Shown: positions 47,218 through 56,451 of the stretch, piece after piece | How the letters are laid out: each line of letters starts with the position of its first letter | Numbering within the stretch: the stretch's first letter is position 1 | DNA from: Cellulomonas xiejunii | GTDB taxonomy: Bacteria; Actinomycetota; Actinomycetes; Actinomycetales; Cellulomonadaceae | Assembly: GCF_024508315.1 (NCBI RefSeq) | Contig: NZ_CP101987.1 | Span: 2,914,001-2,978,000 of the forward strand | Length of the DNA: 64,000 nucleotides | Reading direction: 5' to 3' | Position numbers and translations under genes: made by a program | Notes under the pieces: model-generated | The model's database searches: none | Told to the model about the DNA's origin: nothing | What the model saw: only the letters and a program-made list of their open reading frames with translations

Positions 47218-47499
47218 TCACCCGAAGACCCAGAACGCCAGCTTGCCGATCCCCAGGTCGATCACCGTCACGAACAGCATGACGACCGTGACGAACACGA
47301 GCACGACGCTGGTGTAGGTGACCAGCTCCTGCCGGGTCGGACGGACGACCTTCTTGAGCTCGGCCACGACCTGGCGCACGAAGAGCGCGATGCGCGCGAA
47401 CAGCCCGCGCTTCTCCTCGCCGCGTCGCGGAGCACGCTCGCTCCTGCTGACGTGCGAGCCCTCGGCGTCGGACGCCGCGGCGGCAGCGGTATCGCTCAC
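47218..47499 (-). CDS. secE: preprotein translocase subunit SecE
   Basis: SecE clamps SecY in the membrane. The 93-residue product has the conserved amphipathic helix (RQVVAELKKVVRPTRQELV) and one membrane helix (about 66-85) near its C terminus. The GTG start follows AGGGG by 6 bases; an ATG 21 bases earlier has no ribosome binding site. It heads the secE-nusG-rplK-rplA group and follows tRNA-Trp. Confidence 0.95.
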   Translation of the reverse strand: MSDTAAAAASDAEGSHVSRSERAPRRGEEKRGLFARIALFVRQVVAELKKVVRPTRQELVTYTSVVLVFVTVVMLFVTVIDLGIGKLAFWVFG

Positions 47500-47525
47500 G
47501 TCTGGCCCCTGTCTCGTCATCGGTG

Positions 47526-47546
47526 CGGCACCCGGGGTGGGTGCCG
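47526..47546 (-). other. hairpin in the secE leader
   Basis: An 8-bp stem (47526-47533 with 47539-47546) with a 5-base loop lies between tRNA-Trp and secE. It could mark processing of a joint transcript or weak termination after the tRNA. Confidence 0.35.
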
Positions 47547-47659
47547 TGTGTCGAGGACGCCCGGACTGACCGACGCGACGCGCCGGACCGACCGGCGGTC
47601 CTGCTCACGACGCCGACCCGGACCTCGGGATGCCCCGAGGCCGAGCCGGTCCGCGTGCG

Positions 47660-47732
47660 CAGGGCAGACAGGACTCGAACCTGCAACCTGCGGTTTTGGA
47701 GACCGCTGCGCTACCAATTGCGCCACTGCCCT
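47660..47732 (-). tRNA. trnW: tRNA-Trp (CCA anticodon)
   Basis: The minus-strand sequence folds as a full cloverleaf of 73 bases. The acceptor stem AGGGCAG pairs with CTGCCCT, with G as the discriminator base. The anticodon loop is CTCCAAA with anticodon CCA, and the T loop is GTTCGAGTC. The 3' CCA is not encoded. tRNA-Trp just before secE is a common actinobacterial arrangement. Confidence 0.97.
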
Positions 47733-47974
47733 ACGACGGCCGGGTCGTCATGACCTCAGCACCACCGCCGGACCGGGCTCGATTCCTCTGAGCTCGACCT
47801 GAAGGCGTGCTTCATCATGACGGACGTCAACCGCCGGTGGATCACTGTACGCGACGCGGGGCCGTACGGTCGAACCCGCTCGGACCCAGTTCCTGTCCGG
47901 CCCTGGTACCGGCCGCGTACCACGTCGTGATATGCCGTCGCCCCGCACCCGTGCCCCTCTGCGAGGATGTCCGC

Positions 47975-49210
47975 GTGACCGAGCACAGCGCCCCGACGAC
48001 GACGTCCACCCGCGCCCGGGTCTCCGCCCGGGTCGCCGCGATCGCGGAGTCCGCGACCCTCGCGGTCGACGCGAAGGCGAAGGCGCTCAAGGCGGCAGGC
48101 CGACCGGTGATCGGCTTCGGCGCCGGCGAGCCCGACTTCCCGACGCCGGACTACATCGTCGAGGCCGCCGTCCGGGCCGCGCAGGACCCGGTCAACCACC
48201 GCTACTCCCCCGCCGCGGGCCTGCCCGTGCTGCGCGAGGCCATCGCCGCCAAGACGCTGCGGGACTCGGGGTACGAGGTCAAGGCGTCGGACGTGCTCGT
48301 CACGAACGGCGGCAAGCAGGCCGTCTTCCAGGCCTTCGCCGCGATCCTGGACCCGGGCGACGAGGTCCTGCTGCCCGCGCCCTACTGGACGACGTACCCC
48401 GAGGCCATCCGCCTGACGGGCGCCGAGCCGGTCGAGGTGTTCGCGGGCGTCGACCAGGGGTACCTGGTGACGGTCGAGCAGCTGGAGGCCGCACGCACGC
48501 CCCGCACCAAGGCGCTGCTGTTCAACTCCCCGTCCAACCCCACGGGCGCGGTGTACTCCCCCGAGCAGACCGAGGAGATCGGCCGCTGGGCGCTGGAGCA
48601 CGGCATCTGGGTCGTCACCGACGAGATCTACGAGCACCTGACCTACGACGACGCCGTGTTCACGCCGATCGTGCGCGTCGTGCCCGAGCTCGCCGACACC
48701 ACGATCGTGCTCAACGGCGTCGCGAAGACCTACGCGATGACCGGGTGGCGCGTCGGCTGGATGATCGCCCCGACCGACGTCATCAAGGCCGCGACCAACC
48801 TGCAGTCGCACCTGACGTCGAACGTCGCCAACGTCTCGCAGCGCGCGGCCGTGGCGGCGCTGACCGGTGACCTGTCCGCCGTGGACGCGATGCGCACCGC
48901 GTTCGACCGCCGTCGTCGCACCATGGTCGGGATGCTCGAGCAGATCGACGGCGTGCGCTGCCCCGCGCCGCAGGGCGCGTTCTACGCCTACCCCTCCGTC
49001 GAGGGGGTCCTGGGCCGCACCATCCGCGGCGTCACGCCGACGACGTCGGCCGAGCTCGCGTCGCTGATCCTCGACGAGGTCGAGGTCGCCGTCGTGCCCG
49101 GTGAGGCGTTCGGTCCCAGCGGCTACGTGCGGCTGTCGTACGCGTTGGGCGACGACGACCTGGCCGAGGGCGTCGGCCGCATCCAGGCACTGCTCGGCGA
49201 GGCCGTCTGA
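47975..49210 (+). CDS. aspC: pyridoxal-phosphate aminotransferase, aspartate aminotransferase type
   Basis: This class I/II aminotransferase probably converts aspartate and 2-oxoglutarate to oxaloacetate and glutamate. The 411-residue product has [24 protein letters not shown], the cofactor lysine Lys251 in [14 protein letters not shown], and [12 protein letters not shown] near the end. The GTG start follows GAGGA by 8 bases. Exact substrate cannot be fixed from sequence; aspartate or another amino acid is possible. Confidence 0.88.
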   Translation: MTEHSAPTTTSTRARVSARVAAIAESATLAVDAKAKALKAAGRPVIGFGAGEPDFPTPDYIVEAAVRAAQDPVNHRYSPAAGLPVLREAIAAKTLRDSGYEVKASDVLVTNGGKQAVFQAFAAILDPGDEVLLPAPYWTTYPEAIRLTGAEPVEVFAGVDQGYLVTVEQLEAARTPRTKALLFNSPSNPTGAVYSPEQTEEIGRWALEHGIWVVTDEIYEHLTYDDAVFTPIVRVVPELADTTIVLNGVAKTYAMTGWRVGWMIAPTDVIKAATNLQSHLTSNVANVSQRAAVAALTGDLSAVDAMRTAFDRRRRTMVGMLEQIDGVRCPAPQGAFYAYPSVEGVLGRTIRGVTPTTSAELASLILDEVEVAVVPGEAFGPSGYVRLSYALGDDDLAEGVGRIQALLGEAV

Positions 49211-49222
49211 CCTCCTGACGGC

Positions 49223-49250
49223 CCCGTGTCCACCGGTCGGTGGACACGGG
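49223..49250 (+). terminator. terminator after the aminotransferase gene
   Basis: A perfect 12-bp stem (49223-49234 with 49239-49250) with a GGTC loop begins 12 bases after the stop codon. Confidence 0.8.
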
Positions 49251-49303
49251 AGACCGTCGTGCGGTCGTGGCCTCGCGGTGGGTCGGCACGACAGGCTGGT
49301 GGC

Positions 49304-50209
49304 ATGGCGACCACGAACGCCCCCGCCGTGCTGGTCGAGGGGCTCCACAAGCGGTACGGCGACAAGCGCGCCGTGGACGGCCTGGACCTGCGCGTCGAGC
49401 ACGGTGAGATCGTCGCGGTCCTGGGCCCCAACGGCGCCGGGAAGACGACGACCGTCGAGACCCTCGAGGGGTTCCGCCGCGCCGACGCCGGGCACGTGCG
49501 CGTGCTCGGCGAGGACCCCGCCCGTGGCGACCGGGCGTGGCGTGCACGTCTCGGCGTCGTGCTGCAGGACAACCAGGACCTCGCCGAGGTCACGGTCGCC
49601 GAGATCGTGCGGCACGTCGCCGGCTTCTACCCCGCGCCGCGGGACCCGGAGACCGTCATCGAGGAGGTCGGCCTCCGCGAGAAGCGGTCGGCCCGCGTCC
49701 GCGCGCTCTCCGGCGGACAGCGCCGCCGTCTCGACGTCGCCCTCGGGATCGTCGGCGACCCCGAGCTGCTGTTCCTCGACGAGCCGACCACCGGCTTCGA
49801 CCCGCAGGCGCGGCACGCGTTCTGGGACCTCGTCGAGGGCCTGCGTGACGAGGGCACGACCATCCTGCTGACCACGCACTACCTCGAGGAGGCCGAGCGC
49901 CTCGCCGACCGCGTGGTCGTCGTCGCGCACGGACGGGTCCTGGCGGACGGTGCGCCGGCGGACCTGGGCGGGCGGCAGGCACGACGCGCACGCGTGCGCT
50001 GGACGGTCGACGGCGTCGGCCACGAGGAGGCCACGGACACCCCGACGGCGCTCGTCGCGCGGTTGGCCGCGCAGGTCGGCCACCCCGACGGGGAGGTGCC
50101 GGGCCTGCAGGTCCTACGCCCGACCCTCGAGGACGTGTACCTCGGGCTGATCGGCGAGGCTGCGGCGGACGTCGCCACGGACGACACCCCCGAGGAGACG
50201 GCGCGATGA
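49304..50209 (+). CDS. ABC exporter ATP-binding protein
   Basis: The 301-residue product has Walker A GPNGAGKTT, the signature LSGGQRRR, Walker B LLFLDEPTTGFD and the switch His in LTTHYLEEAE. It belongs to the group that works with ABC-2 permeases in drug or polymer export. The ATG lies 6 bases after a CAGGCT hexamer and lacks a ribosome binding site, so the message may be leaderless. The stop overlaps the start of the permease gene. Confidence 0.92.
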   Translation: MATTNAPAVLVEGLHKRYGDKRAVDGLDLRVEHGEIVAVLGPNGAGKTTTVETLEGFRRADAGHVRVLGEDPARGDRAWRARLGVVLQDNQDLAEVTVAEIVRHVAGFYPAPRDPETVIEEVGLREKRSARVRALSGGQRRRLDVALGIVGDPELLFLDEPTTGFDPQARHAFWDLVEGLRDEGTTILLTTHYLEEAERLADRVVVVAHGRVLADGAPADLGGRQARRARVRWTVDGVGHEEATDTPTALVARLAAQVGHPDGEVPGLQVLRPTLEDVYLGLIGEAAADVATDDTPEETAR

Positions 50210-51045
50210 GCGCGACGGCCCCGCGCTCGTCCCGTCCGCTGCCCGGGCTGGCGCGCCTCGCGTTGTCACGCACGGTCTTCGAGGTCCGCGTGTTCTTCCG
50301 CGAGCGGGACGCGGTGGTGTTCGTGTTCGCCTACCCGATCCTCATGCTCGCGATCTTCGCCACGGTGTTCGGCTCCGACGAGGAGCTGGCTCCGGGCACC
50401 GGGGTCTACTTCCCGCAGTACTTCCTTCCCGGGATGGTCGCCACCGGCGTCATGCTGTCGAGCTTCCAGAACCTCGCGATCGCGATCGCGGCCGAGCGTG
50501 ACGACGGCACCCTCAAGCGCCTGCGGTCGACCCCCCTGCCCGCCACGGCGTACTTCCTCGGCAAGACCGGGCAGGTGCTCTGCACCGCCGCCGTGCAGAC
50601 GGCGCTGCTGCTCGCCGTCGCCGCGCTGGCGTTCGACGTGCCGCTGCCGACGGACCCGCAACGCTGGCTGACCTTCGCGTGGGTCTTCGTGCTCGGCACC
50701 GCCACGGGCTCGGTGTGCGGGGTGGCGTTCTCGTCGGTGCCGCGCACCGGGCGGTCGGCCAGCCCGGTGGTGATCCCCGTGGTCCTGGTCCTGCAGTTCG
50801 TGTCCGGCGTGTTCTTCCAGTTCAACGAGCTGCCCACGTGGATGCAACAGGCCGCCTCGGTGTTCCCGCTGAAGTGGATGGCCCAGGGCATGCGCTCGGT
50901 GTTCCTGCCCGACGAGCTCGCGGTGATCGAGCCCGCGGGGTCCTGGCAGCACGGTGCGACGGCCGCGGTGCTCGTCGCCTGGCTCGTCGTCGGGCTGGTC
51001 GTGGGGGTGCGGACGTTCCGCTGGCGGCGTCGGGACGACGGGTGA
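50206..51045 (+). CDS. ABC-2 type exporter permease
   Basis: The 279-residue product has about six membrane helices and the ABC-2 pattern, with a long first segment FRERDAVVFVFAYPILMLAIF and the conserved region QFVSGVFFQFNELPTWMQ. The ATGA overlap with the ATPase gene shows coupled synthesis. The two-component genes that follow may respond to its substrate, as in other exporter/DesK-like sets. Confidence 0.92.
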   Translation: MSATAPRSSRPLPGLARLALSRTVFEVRVFFRERDAVVFVFAYPILMLAIFATVFGSDEELAPGTGVYFPQYFLPGMVATGVMLSSFQNLAIAIAAERDDGTLKRLRSTPLPATAYFLGKTGQVLCTAAVQTALLLAVAALAFDVPLPTDPQRWLTFAWVFVLGTATGSVCGVAFSSVPRTGRSASPVVIPVVLVLQFVSGVFFQFNELPTWMQQAASVFPLKWMAQGMRSVFLPDELAVIEPAGSWQHGATAAVLVAWLVVGLVVGVRTFRWRRRDDG

Positions 51046-51088
51046 CGCACGCCCGCTCGCCGGCCGCGCTCGTGGCAGAGTCGCCGGC

Positions 51089-52381
51089 ATGAGCCCTGCC
51101 GACGCGCGTCCCGTGACGCCGACCGTGGACCGGCGCGGGTTCTGGCTGCGGACGCTGCTGATGTACGACCTGGTCTTCGTCGGGATGACGGCGGTGTACC
51201 TGCTGGCGGTCCTCACCCAGGCGACGAGCCTGGCCGACGGCGCGGTCCCGCTGACCACGATGAGCGTGCTGGCGCTCGCGTACGCGGTGGTCGGTCGCCG
51301 CGCCGCGCAGCGTGGCAGCGCCCGGCTCGCGGACGGGTACCTGGTGGTCCTCCTCGTCGTGGTGGTCGTGCAGGTCGCCGACGGCGACATCGGCTCGGTG
51401 CTGCTCTTCCTCGGCTTCCTGCAGATCTGGTTCTTCAGCCGCACGCGCGTCGCGGGCGTCGTGTGGGCGGCGGCGCTCACCCTGGGCATCACGACGGCCG
51501 CGGTGCTGCGCGTGCAGGCGACCGGGCCGCAGGTCGCGGAGATCGCCGCGGAGTTCGGCACCGCGCTGCTGTTCGCGGTGGTGCTCGGGCTGTGGATCAC
51601 GCGGGTGGCGGAGCAGAGCGAGGAACGCGCGTACCTGCTCGACGAGCTGCGCGCCACGCAGGAGGCCCTGGCGGCGTCGCACCACGCGGCGGGTGTCGTC
51701 GCGGAGCGCCAGCGCCTGGCCGCGGAGATCCACGACACTCTCGCGCAGGGCTTCACGTCCGTGGTGATGCTCGCGGAGACGGCGGCCGTGGAGAACGCCC
51801 GCGGGCACGTCGACCGGGTGGCGGCCAGGCTGGAGCACATCGAGGGCGTCGCCCGCGACAACCTGGCCGAGGCGCGCACGCTCGTCGCCGCGACCGCACC
51901 TCCCGACCTCCAGGACGGCACCCTCGCAGACGCGCTGGTGCGGCTCGCCGTCAGGTTCGGCGACGAGACGGGCGTCCGCGTCGACGTCGTCGACGACACC
52001 GGCGACGCCGTGGGCGCCGAGGCGCAGGTCGTCCTGCTGCGGGCCGCGCAGGAGTCGCTCGCCAACGTGCGCCGGCACGCGGGGGCGTCGCACGTGAGGA
52101 TCGGGCTGGCGGGCGTCGACGACGAGGTCGTCCTCGAGATCGTCGACGACGGTCGCGGGTTGCCGCAGGACGTAGCCGAGGGCCACGGACTGCGTGGCAT
52201 GCGGGCGCGGGCGGACGCGGCGGGCGGCACGCTCGAGGTGACGGGGCAACCGGGCGTCGGGACGCGACTGCGACTGCGGGTGCCGGACGGTCGGCGCGCC
52301 ACCACGGATCCGGACCGCGCCGGACCGTCCGGCACGGCGGGTGCCCCACCCGACCCCCACCTGACGGGGGCGTCGTCGTGA
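51089..52381 (+). CDS. DesK/NarX-type sensor histidine kinase
   Basis: The 430-residue product has about five membrane helices (residues 20-170). A short coiled linker follows, then HisKA_3 with the phosphorylated His215 in RLAAEIHDTLAQG, and a HATPase domain with DDGRGLPQDVAEGHGLRGMR. There is no large outside domain, so it probably senses within the membrane, as kinases that watch the cell envelope do. The ATG lies 7 bases after a CAGAGT hexamer with no ribosome binding site. It overlaps its response regulator gene by four bases. Confidence 0.92.
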   Translation: MSPADARPVTPTVDRRGFWLRTLLMYDLVFVGMTAVYLLAVLTQATSLADGAVPLTTMSVLALAYAVVGRRAAQRGSARLADGYLVVLLVVVVVQVADGDIGSVLLFLGFLQIWFFSRTRVAGVVWAAALTLGITTAAVLRVQATGPQVAEIAAEFGTALLFAVVLGLWITRVAEQSEERAYLLDELRATQEALAASHHAAGVVAERQRLAAEIHDTLAQGFTSVVMLAETAAVENARGHVDRVAARLEHIEGVARDNLAEARTLVAATAPPDLQDGTLADALVRLAVRFGDETGVRVDVVDDTGDAVGAEAQVVLLRAAQESLANVRRHAGASHVRIGLAGVDDEVVLEIVDDGRGLPQDVAEGHGLRGMRARADAAGGTLEVTGQPGVGTRLRLRVPDGRRATTDPDRAGPSGTAGAPPDPHLTGASS

Positions 52382-53007
52382 CCGTGCGGGTCATCGTGGC
52401 CGACGACCACCCCGTCGTGCGCGCGGGCATCGTCGCGCTGCTGGCCCTCGAGCCCGACCTCGAGGTGGTCGGCGAGGCCGGTGACGGCGCGCGGGCGGTC
52501 GCCCTCGCGCACGAGCTGCGGCCCGACCTGGTCCTCATGGACCTGCGCATGCCCGGCACGGACGGCGCCACCGCGACGGCCCGGATCGTCGACGAGCTGC
52601 CGGGCGTGCACGTCCTGGTCCTGACGACGTACGAGACGGACACGGACATCCTGCGCGCGGTCGAGGCCGGTGCGACGGGCTACCTGCTCAAGGACACCCC
52701 GCGGGGCCAGCTCGTGGCCGGGGTGCGTGCCGCGTCACGCGGCGAGTCCGCGCTGTCGCCGTCGGTGGCCCGCCGGCTGGTCCAGCAGGTGCGCGGCGAC
52801 CACGGGGAGCGGCTGACCCCGCGCGAGCGCGAGGTGCTCGCGGGCGTCGCACGCGGTCTGTCCAACGCCGGCGTGGGACGTGAGCTGTTCATCACCGAGG
52901 CCACCGTCAAGACGCACCTGCTGCGCGCGTTCGCGAAGCTCGGCGTCGACGACCGCACCCGCGCGGTGACGGTCGCGATCGAGCGAGGGATCCTGCCGGG
53001 CGCGTGA
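52378..53007 (+). CDS. NarL/LuxR-family response regulator
   Basis: The 209-residue product has a receiver domain with Asp55 in VLMDLRMPG, the acidic pair ADDHP near its start and Lys in YLLKDTP. A LuxR helix-turn-helix follows (LTPREREVLAGVARGLSNAGV, EATVKTHLLRAFAKLG). The GTG start overlaps the kinase stop (GTGA). The exporter just upstream is its most likely target. Confidence 0.95.
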   Translation: MTVRVIVADDHPVVRAGIVALLALEPDLEVVGEAGDGARAVALAHELRPDLVLMDLRMPGTDGATATARIVDELPGVHVLVLTTYETDTDILRAVEAGATGYLLKDTPRGQLVAGVRAASRGESALSPSVARRLVQQVRGDHGERLTPREREVLAGVARGLSNAGVGRELFITEATVKTHLLRAFAKLGVDDRTRAVTVAIERGILPGA

Positions 53008-53085
53008 ACCGACGCCGTGCGGCCGCCGAGGACCGGCGCTCGGACGGGCCTACTGCGCCGGTGGTCGCGCGACCATACTGAGCCC

Positions 53086-54627
53086 ATGCGGAACGGGCCG
53101 ACGACGGGGCGAGCCCCCACCGTGCCCACCGACGCCGCACGCCGGCCGGCGCCGCACGTCACCGTCCGCGGCCGGCTGATGACGTCGGTCGTCGCCCTGA
53201 CCGCCGCCGCCATGACCATCTCCGGCGTGACGGGGCTCGCGCTGCAGCTGCGGGCGACGGACGCCCGCATCGACGAGTCCCTCACCCGCGCGGTGAGCGC
53301 GCTGCGGACCAGCGTGGTCGAGGGAGAGCCGCAGCCCGACGGGTCGCGGGTCCCGTGGACCTCCGTGCAGACGCTGCTGCAGAAGGCGGTCGAGGCGCGC
53401 GTCCCGGGCGAGCACGAGGGCGTGCTCTCGATGCTCGACGGGACGTTCTTCATGCGCCCCGCCGACGAGACCCGCGCCGTGCGCCTCGACACCGACGAGG
53501 AGCTCATGGCGTGGCTGCGCGCGCTGCCCACCGGCGACCCGCTCGCGGGCTTCCCCCGCACCGTGCGCACGTCGGTCACCGAGTACCGGCTGGTCGCCGT
53601 GCCCGTGCACCTGGAGGCGGACCCCGCCGTCGCAGGCATGTTCGTGGTCGCGTCGGACCGCACCGCGCAGAACGCGGGCGTGTGGCGGATCTTCCTCACG
53701 TACTCGGCGGTCGGCGTGGCGGCGCTGATCGTGACGTCGCTCGTCGCGTGGTTCGTGGTCGGACGCATGCTGCGTCCGGTGCGGGTGCTGCGCGACACCG
53801 TGCGACGCGTCACGGAGTCCGACCTGTCGGAGCGCATCGAGGTCACCGGCAAGGACGACCTCGCGGACCTCGCCGCGTCCGTGAACTCGATGCTGCAGCG
53901 ACTCGAGCGTGCGTTCGGGTCCCAGCGCGAGCTGCTGGACGACGTGGGCCACGAGCTCCGCACGCCGTTGACGATCGTGCGCGGTCACCTCGAGCTGCTC
54001 GACCCGGGCGACGAGGCCGACGTGCGCGCCACGCAGTCGCTCGCTCTCGACGAGCTGGACCGCATGCAGCGGCTCGTCGACGACCTCGTGACCCTGGCGA
54101 CCGTGGACCGGCCGGACTTCGTGCGTCGCGCGCCCGTCGACGTCGGACGGCTCACGGACGACGTGCTGGAGAAGGCCCGCGGCCTGGGCGAGCGCCGGTT
54201 CGTCGTCGTCGCGCGCGCCGACGTCGTGGTCGACGTCGACGCCCAGCGCATCACGCAGGCGTGGCTGCAGCTGCTGGCCAACGCCGTGCGCTTCTCCGCG
54301 GCCGGGGCGGTCGTGCGCCTGGGGAGCGAGGTGGCCGACGGCCGCCTGCTGGTGTGGGTGCGCGACGAGGGACCCGGCGTCCCGCCCGAGGAGGAGTCCC
54401 GCATCTTCGAGCGCTTCCACCGCGGCCAGGCCGACCGCGTGCAGCATGGTGCAGGCCTGGGCCTGCCCATCGTCGCGGCGATCGCCGCCGCTCACGGGGG
54501 ACGCGTGTTCCTCGAGCACCCGCCGCCCGGCGCCGGTCCCGGCGTCGGTTTCGTCCTCGACCTGCCCGCCGTCGGCCTCGTCGACGGCGAGGCCGAGTCC
54601 TTCGAGCTCGTGGAGCCTCACCGATGA
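53086..54627 (+). CDS. HAMP-containing sensor histidine kinase
   Basis: The 513-residue product has a first membrane helix (about 33-55), an outside domain of about 150 residues, a second helix (about 205-225), HAMP, and HisKA with His289 in DDVGHELRTPLTIVRGHL. A HATPase domain follows (NAVRFS, DEGPGVPPEEESRIFERFHRG, GAGLGLPIV). The signal sensed outside is unknown. The ATG lies 6 bases after CATACT (53074-53079), a good -10 for a leaderless message. It overlaps the next gene by four bases. Confidence 0.93.
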   Translation: MRNGPTTGRAPTVPTDAARRPAPHVTVRGRLMTSVVALTAAAMTISGVTGLALQLRATDARIDESLTRAVSALRTSVVEGEPQPDGSRVPWTSVQTLLQKAVEARVPGEHEGVLSMLDGTFFMRPADETRAVRLDTDEELMAWLRALPTGDPLAGFPRTVRTSVTEYRLVAVPVHLEADPAVAGMFVVASDRTAQNAGVWRIFLTYSAVGVAALIVTSLVAWFVVGRMLRPVRVLRDTVRRVTESDLSERIEVTGKDDLADLAASVNSMLQRLERAFGSQRELLDDVGHELRTPLTIVRGHLELLDPGDEADVRATQSLALDELDRMQRLVDDLVTLATVDRPDFVRRAPVDVGRLTDDVLEKARGLGERRFVVVARADVVVDVDAQRITQAWLQLLANAVRFSAAGAVVRLGSEVADGRLLVWVRDEGPGVPPEEESRIFERFHRGQADRVQHGAGLGLPIVAAIAAAHGGRVFLEHPPPGAGPGVGFVLDLPAVGLVDGEAESFELVEPHR

Positions 54628-55298
54628 CCCACATCCTGATCGCCGAGGACGAGGAGCGCATCGCCTCCTTCGTCGCCAAGGGACTGCGCGCCCACGGGTA
54701 CGAGGCGACTGCCGTGCTGACCGGGGAAGCCGCCCTCGAGCGCATCGAGACCGGCGGGATCGACCTGCTCGTGCTCGACCTGGGGCTGGGCGACATGGAC
54801 GGCTTCGAGGTCCTGCGCCACCTGCGTACCGAGGGCTACGAGCTCCCGGTGATCCTGCTGACCGCCCGGTCGTCCGTGACCGACACCGTGACGGGCCTGG
54901 AGTCCGGGGCCGACGACTACATGGCCAAGCCGTTCCGGTTCGAGGAGCTCCTCGCGCGCGTACGGCTGCGGCTGCGCAGCCAGCCGGCCGCGACCGCGCG
55001 CGGCAACGTCCTCACGCACGGTCGGCTCCAGCTCGACCTGCGCACGCGCCGCATGAAGGTCGACGACACCGAGGTCGACCTGTCGGCCCGCGAGTTCGCG
55101 CTCGCGGAGACGTTCATGCGCAACGCGGGCGACGTGCTGACGCGCGAGCGGCTCCTGTCGGAGGTGTGGGGCTACGACTTCGACCCCGGCTCGAACGTCG
55201 TCGACGTGTACGTGCGGTACCTGCGCCGCAAGCTCGGCGCCGAGCACTTCGACACCATCCGCGGGGTCGGCTACCGCCTCGTCGACGCCTCGGCGTGA
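54624..55298 (+). CDS. OmpR/PhoB-family response regulator
   Basis: The 224-residue product has a receiver domain with Asp52 in LLVLDLGLG, the acidic pair AEDEE near its start and Lys in YMAKPFRFEELLAR. A winged helix follows (VDLSAREFALAETFM, VDVYVRYLRRKLG). It is the partner of the HAMP kinase by overlap. The regulon is unknown. Confidence 0.95.
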   Translation: MTHILIAEDEERIASFVAKGLRAHGYEATAVLTGEAALERIETGGIDLLVLDLGLGDMDGFEVLRHLRTEGYELPVILLTARSSVTDTVTGLESGADDYMAKPFRFEELLARVRLRLRSQPAATARGNVLTHGRLQLDLRTRRMKVDDTEVDLSAREFALAETFMRNAGDVLTRERLLSEVWGYDFDPGSNVVDVYVRYLRRKLGAEHFDTIRGVGYRLVDASA

Positions 55299-55361
55299 CG
55301 TCCGTCCACGTCACGCGTGCCTGTCGCGCCTGCCGCGGCGTCCGCTGGCACACTGGCCTCG

Positions 55362-56390
55362 ATGCGTGACCTGAGCCTGCTGCCCAAGGCGCACCTCCAC
55401 CTGCACTTCACCGGCTCGATGCGTGTCACCACCCTCGCGGAGCTCGCCGACCGGCACGGCATCCGGCTGCCCCACGCCCTGCTCGACGACGACCCGCTGG
55501 TGGTCCCCGCGGGCGAGCGCGGGTGGTTCCGGTTCCAGCGGATGTACGACGCGGCGCGTGCGTGCGTGCGCTCCGAGGCGGACATGCGCCGGCTCGTCGT
55601 CGAAGCCGCGACCGACGACGCCGCCGAGGGGTCGGGGCGCCTCGAGATCCAGGTGGACCCCACGTCGTACGCGCCGTTCGTCGGCGGGCTGACGCCGGCG
55701 CTGGAGATCATCCTGGACGAGGCACGCGCGGCGCAGGAGGCCACGGGTGTCGAGATCGGGGTCGTCGTCGCCGCGTCGCGCATGCGCCACCCGCTGGACG
55801 CGCGGACGCTCGCACGGCTCGCAGCGAAGCACGCCGGGGACGGCCCGGGCCAGGTCGTCGGGTTCGGGCTGTCGAACGACGAGCGGCGCGGGACGACTGC
55901 GGACTTCGCCGGTGCGTTCGCGATCGCGCACCGGGCCGGTCTGCTGTCCGTCCCGCACGGCGGTGAGCTGCTGGGCCCGGCGCACGTCGAGGAGGTCCTC
56001 GAGCACCTGCGGCCCGACCGCCTGGGGCACGGCGTGCGCAGCGCGGAGGACCCCCGGGTCCTGGCACGCGTGCTCGAGGACGACGTCCCGCTCGAGGTCT
56101 GCCCCGCCTCCAACGTGTCGCTGGGGGTGTACGCCACCCTGAGCGACGTGCCGCTGCGCACCCTCGTCGACGCCGGTACGCGCGTCGCCCTCGGTGCGGA
56201 CGACCCCCTGCTGTTCCGCTCCCGCCTCGTCGACCAGTACCGCATCGCCCGCGACGAGCACGGGTTCACCGACGCCGAGCTGGCGGACCTCGCCCGGGCG
56301 TCGATCACCGCGAGCGCGGCGTCCCCCGGGACCCGGGCGCGGCTGCTCGCCGGCGTGGACGCGTGGCTCGCGACGGATCCCGCAGCCTGA
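55362..56390 (+). CDS. add: adenosine deaminase-family hydrolase
   Basis: The 342-residue TIM-barrel enzyme has the metal-binding start AHLHLHFTGSM, the central SVPHGGELLGP, RLGHGVRS, a CPASNVSLGV motif and LGADDPLLF with the metal-binding Asp. In adenosine deaminases the catalytic box is usually HAGE and the first loop HLDGS; here they read HGGE and HFTGS. So the substrate may be adenosine or a related purine. The ATG lies 7 bases after a CACACT hexamer and lacks a ribosome binding site. Confidence 0.8.
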   Translation: MRDLSLLPKAHLHLHFTGSMRVTTLAELADRHGIRLPHALLDDDPLVVPAGERGWFRFQRMYDAARACVRSEADMRRLVVEAATDDAAEGSGRLEIQVDPTSYAPFVGGLTPALEIILDEARAAQEATGVEIGVVVAASRMRHPLDARTLARLAAKHAGDGPGQVVGFGLSNDERRGTTADFAGAFAIAHRAGLLSVPHGGELLGPAHVEEVLEHLRPDRLGHGVRSAEDPRVLARVLEDDVPLEVCPASNVSLGVYATLSDVPLRTLVDAGTRVALGADDPLLFRSRLVDQYRIARDEHGFTDAELADLARASITASAASPGTRARLLAGVDAWLATDPAA

Positions 56391-56396
56391 CGACGC

Positions 56397-56435
56397 GGGG
56401 CGGGGGCTCGGCCGTCGTGGCCGAGCCCCCGCCCC
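56397..56435. terminator. bidirectional terminator between convergent genes
   Basis: A perfect 17-bp GC stem (56397-56413 with 56419-56435) with a 5-base loop lies between two converging stop codons, 6 and 16 bases away. It can serve both the deaminase and hydrolase genes. Confidence 0.88.
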
Positions 56436-56451
56436 TCATCCGCTCACGGCG

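Noticed and set aside
47733..47974. Promoters for tRNA-Trp and the aminotransferase gene
   Set aside because: TTGACG occurs at 47825-47830 on the minus strand, but no -10 lies at a proper distance; not called.
47807..47974. Upstream extension of the aminotransferase frame
   Set aside because: The frame is open, but the added residues have no family match and GAGGA supports the downstream GTG.
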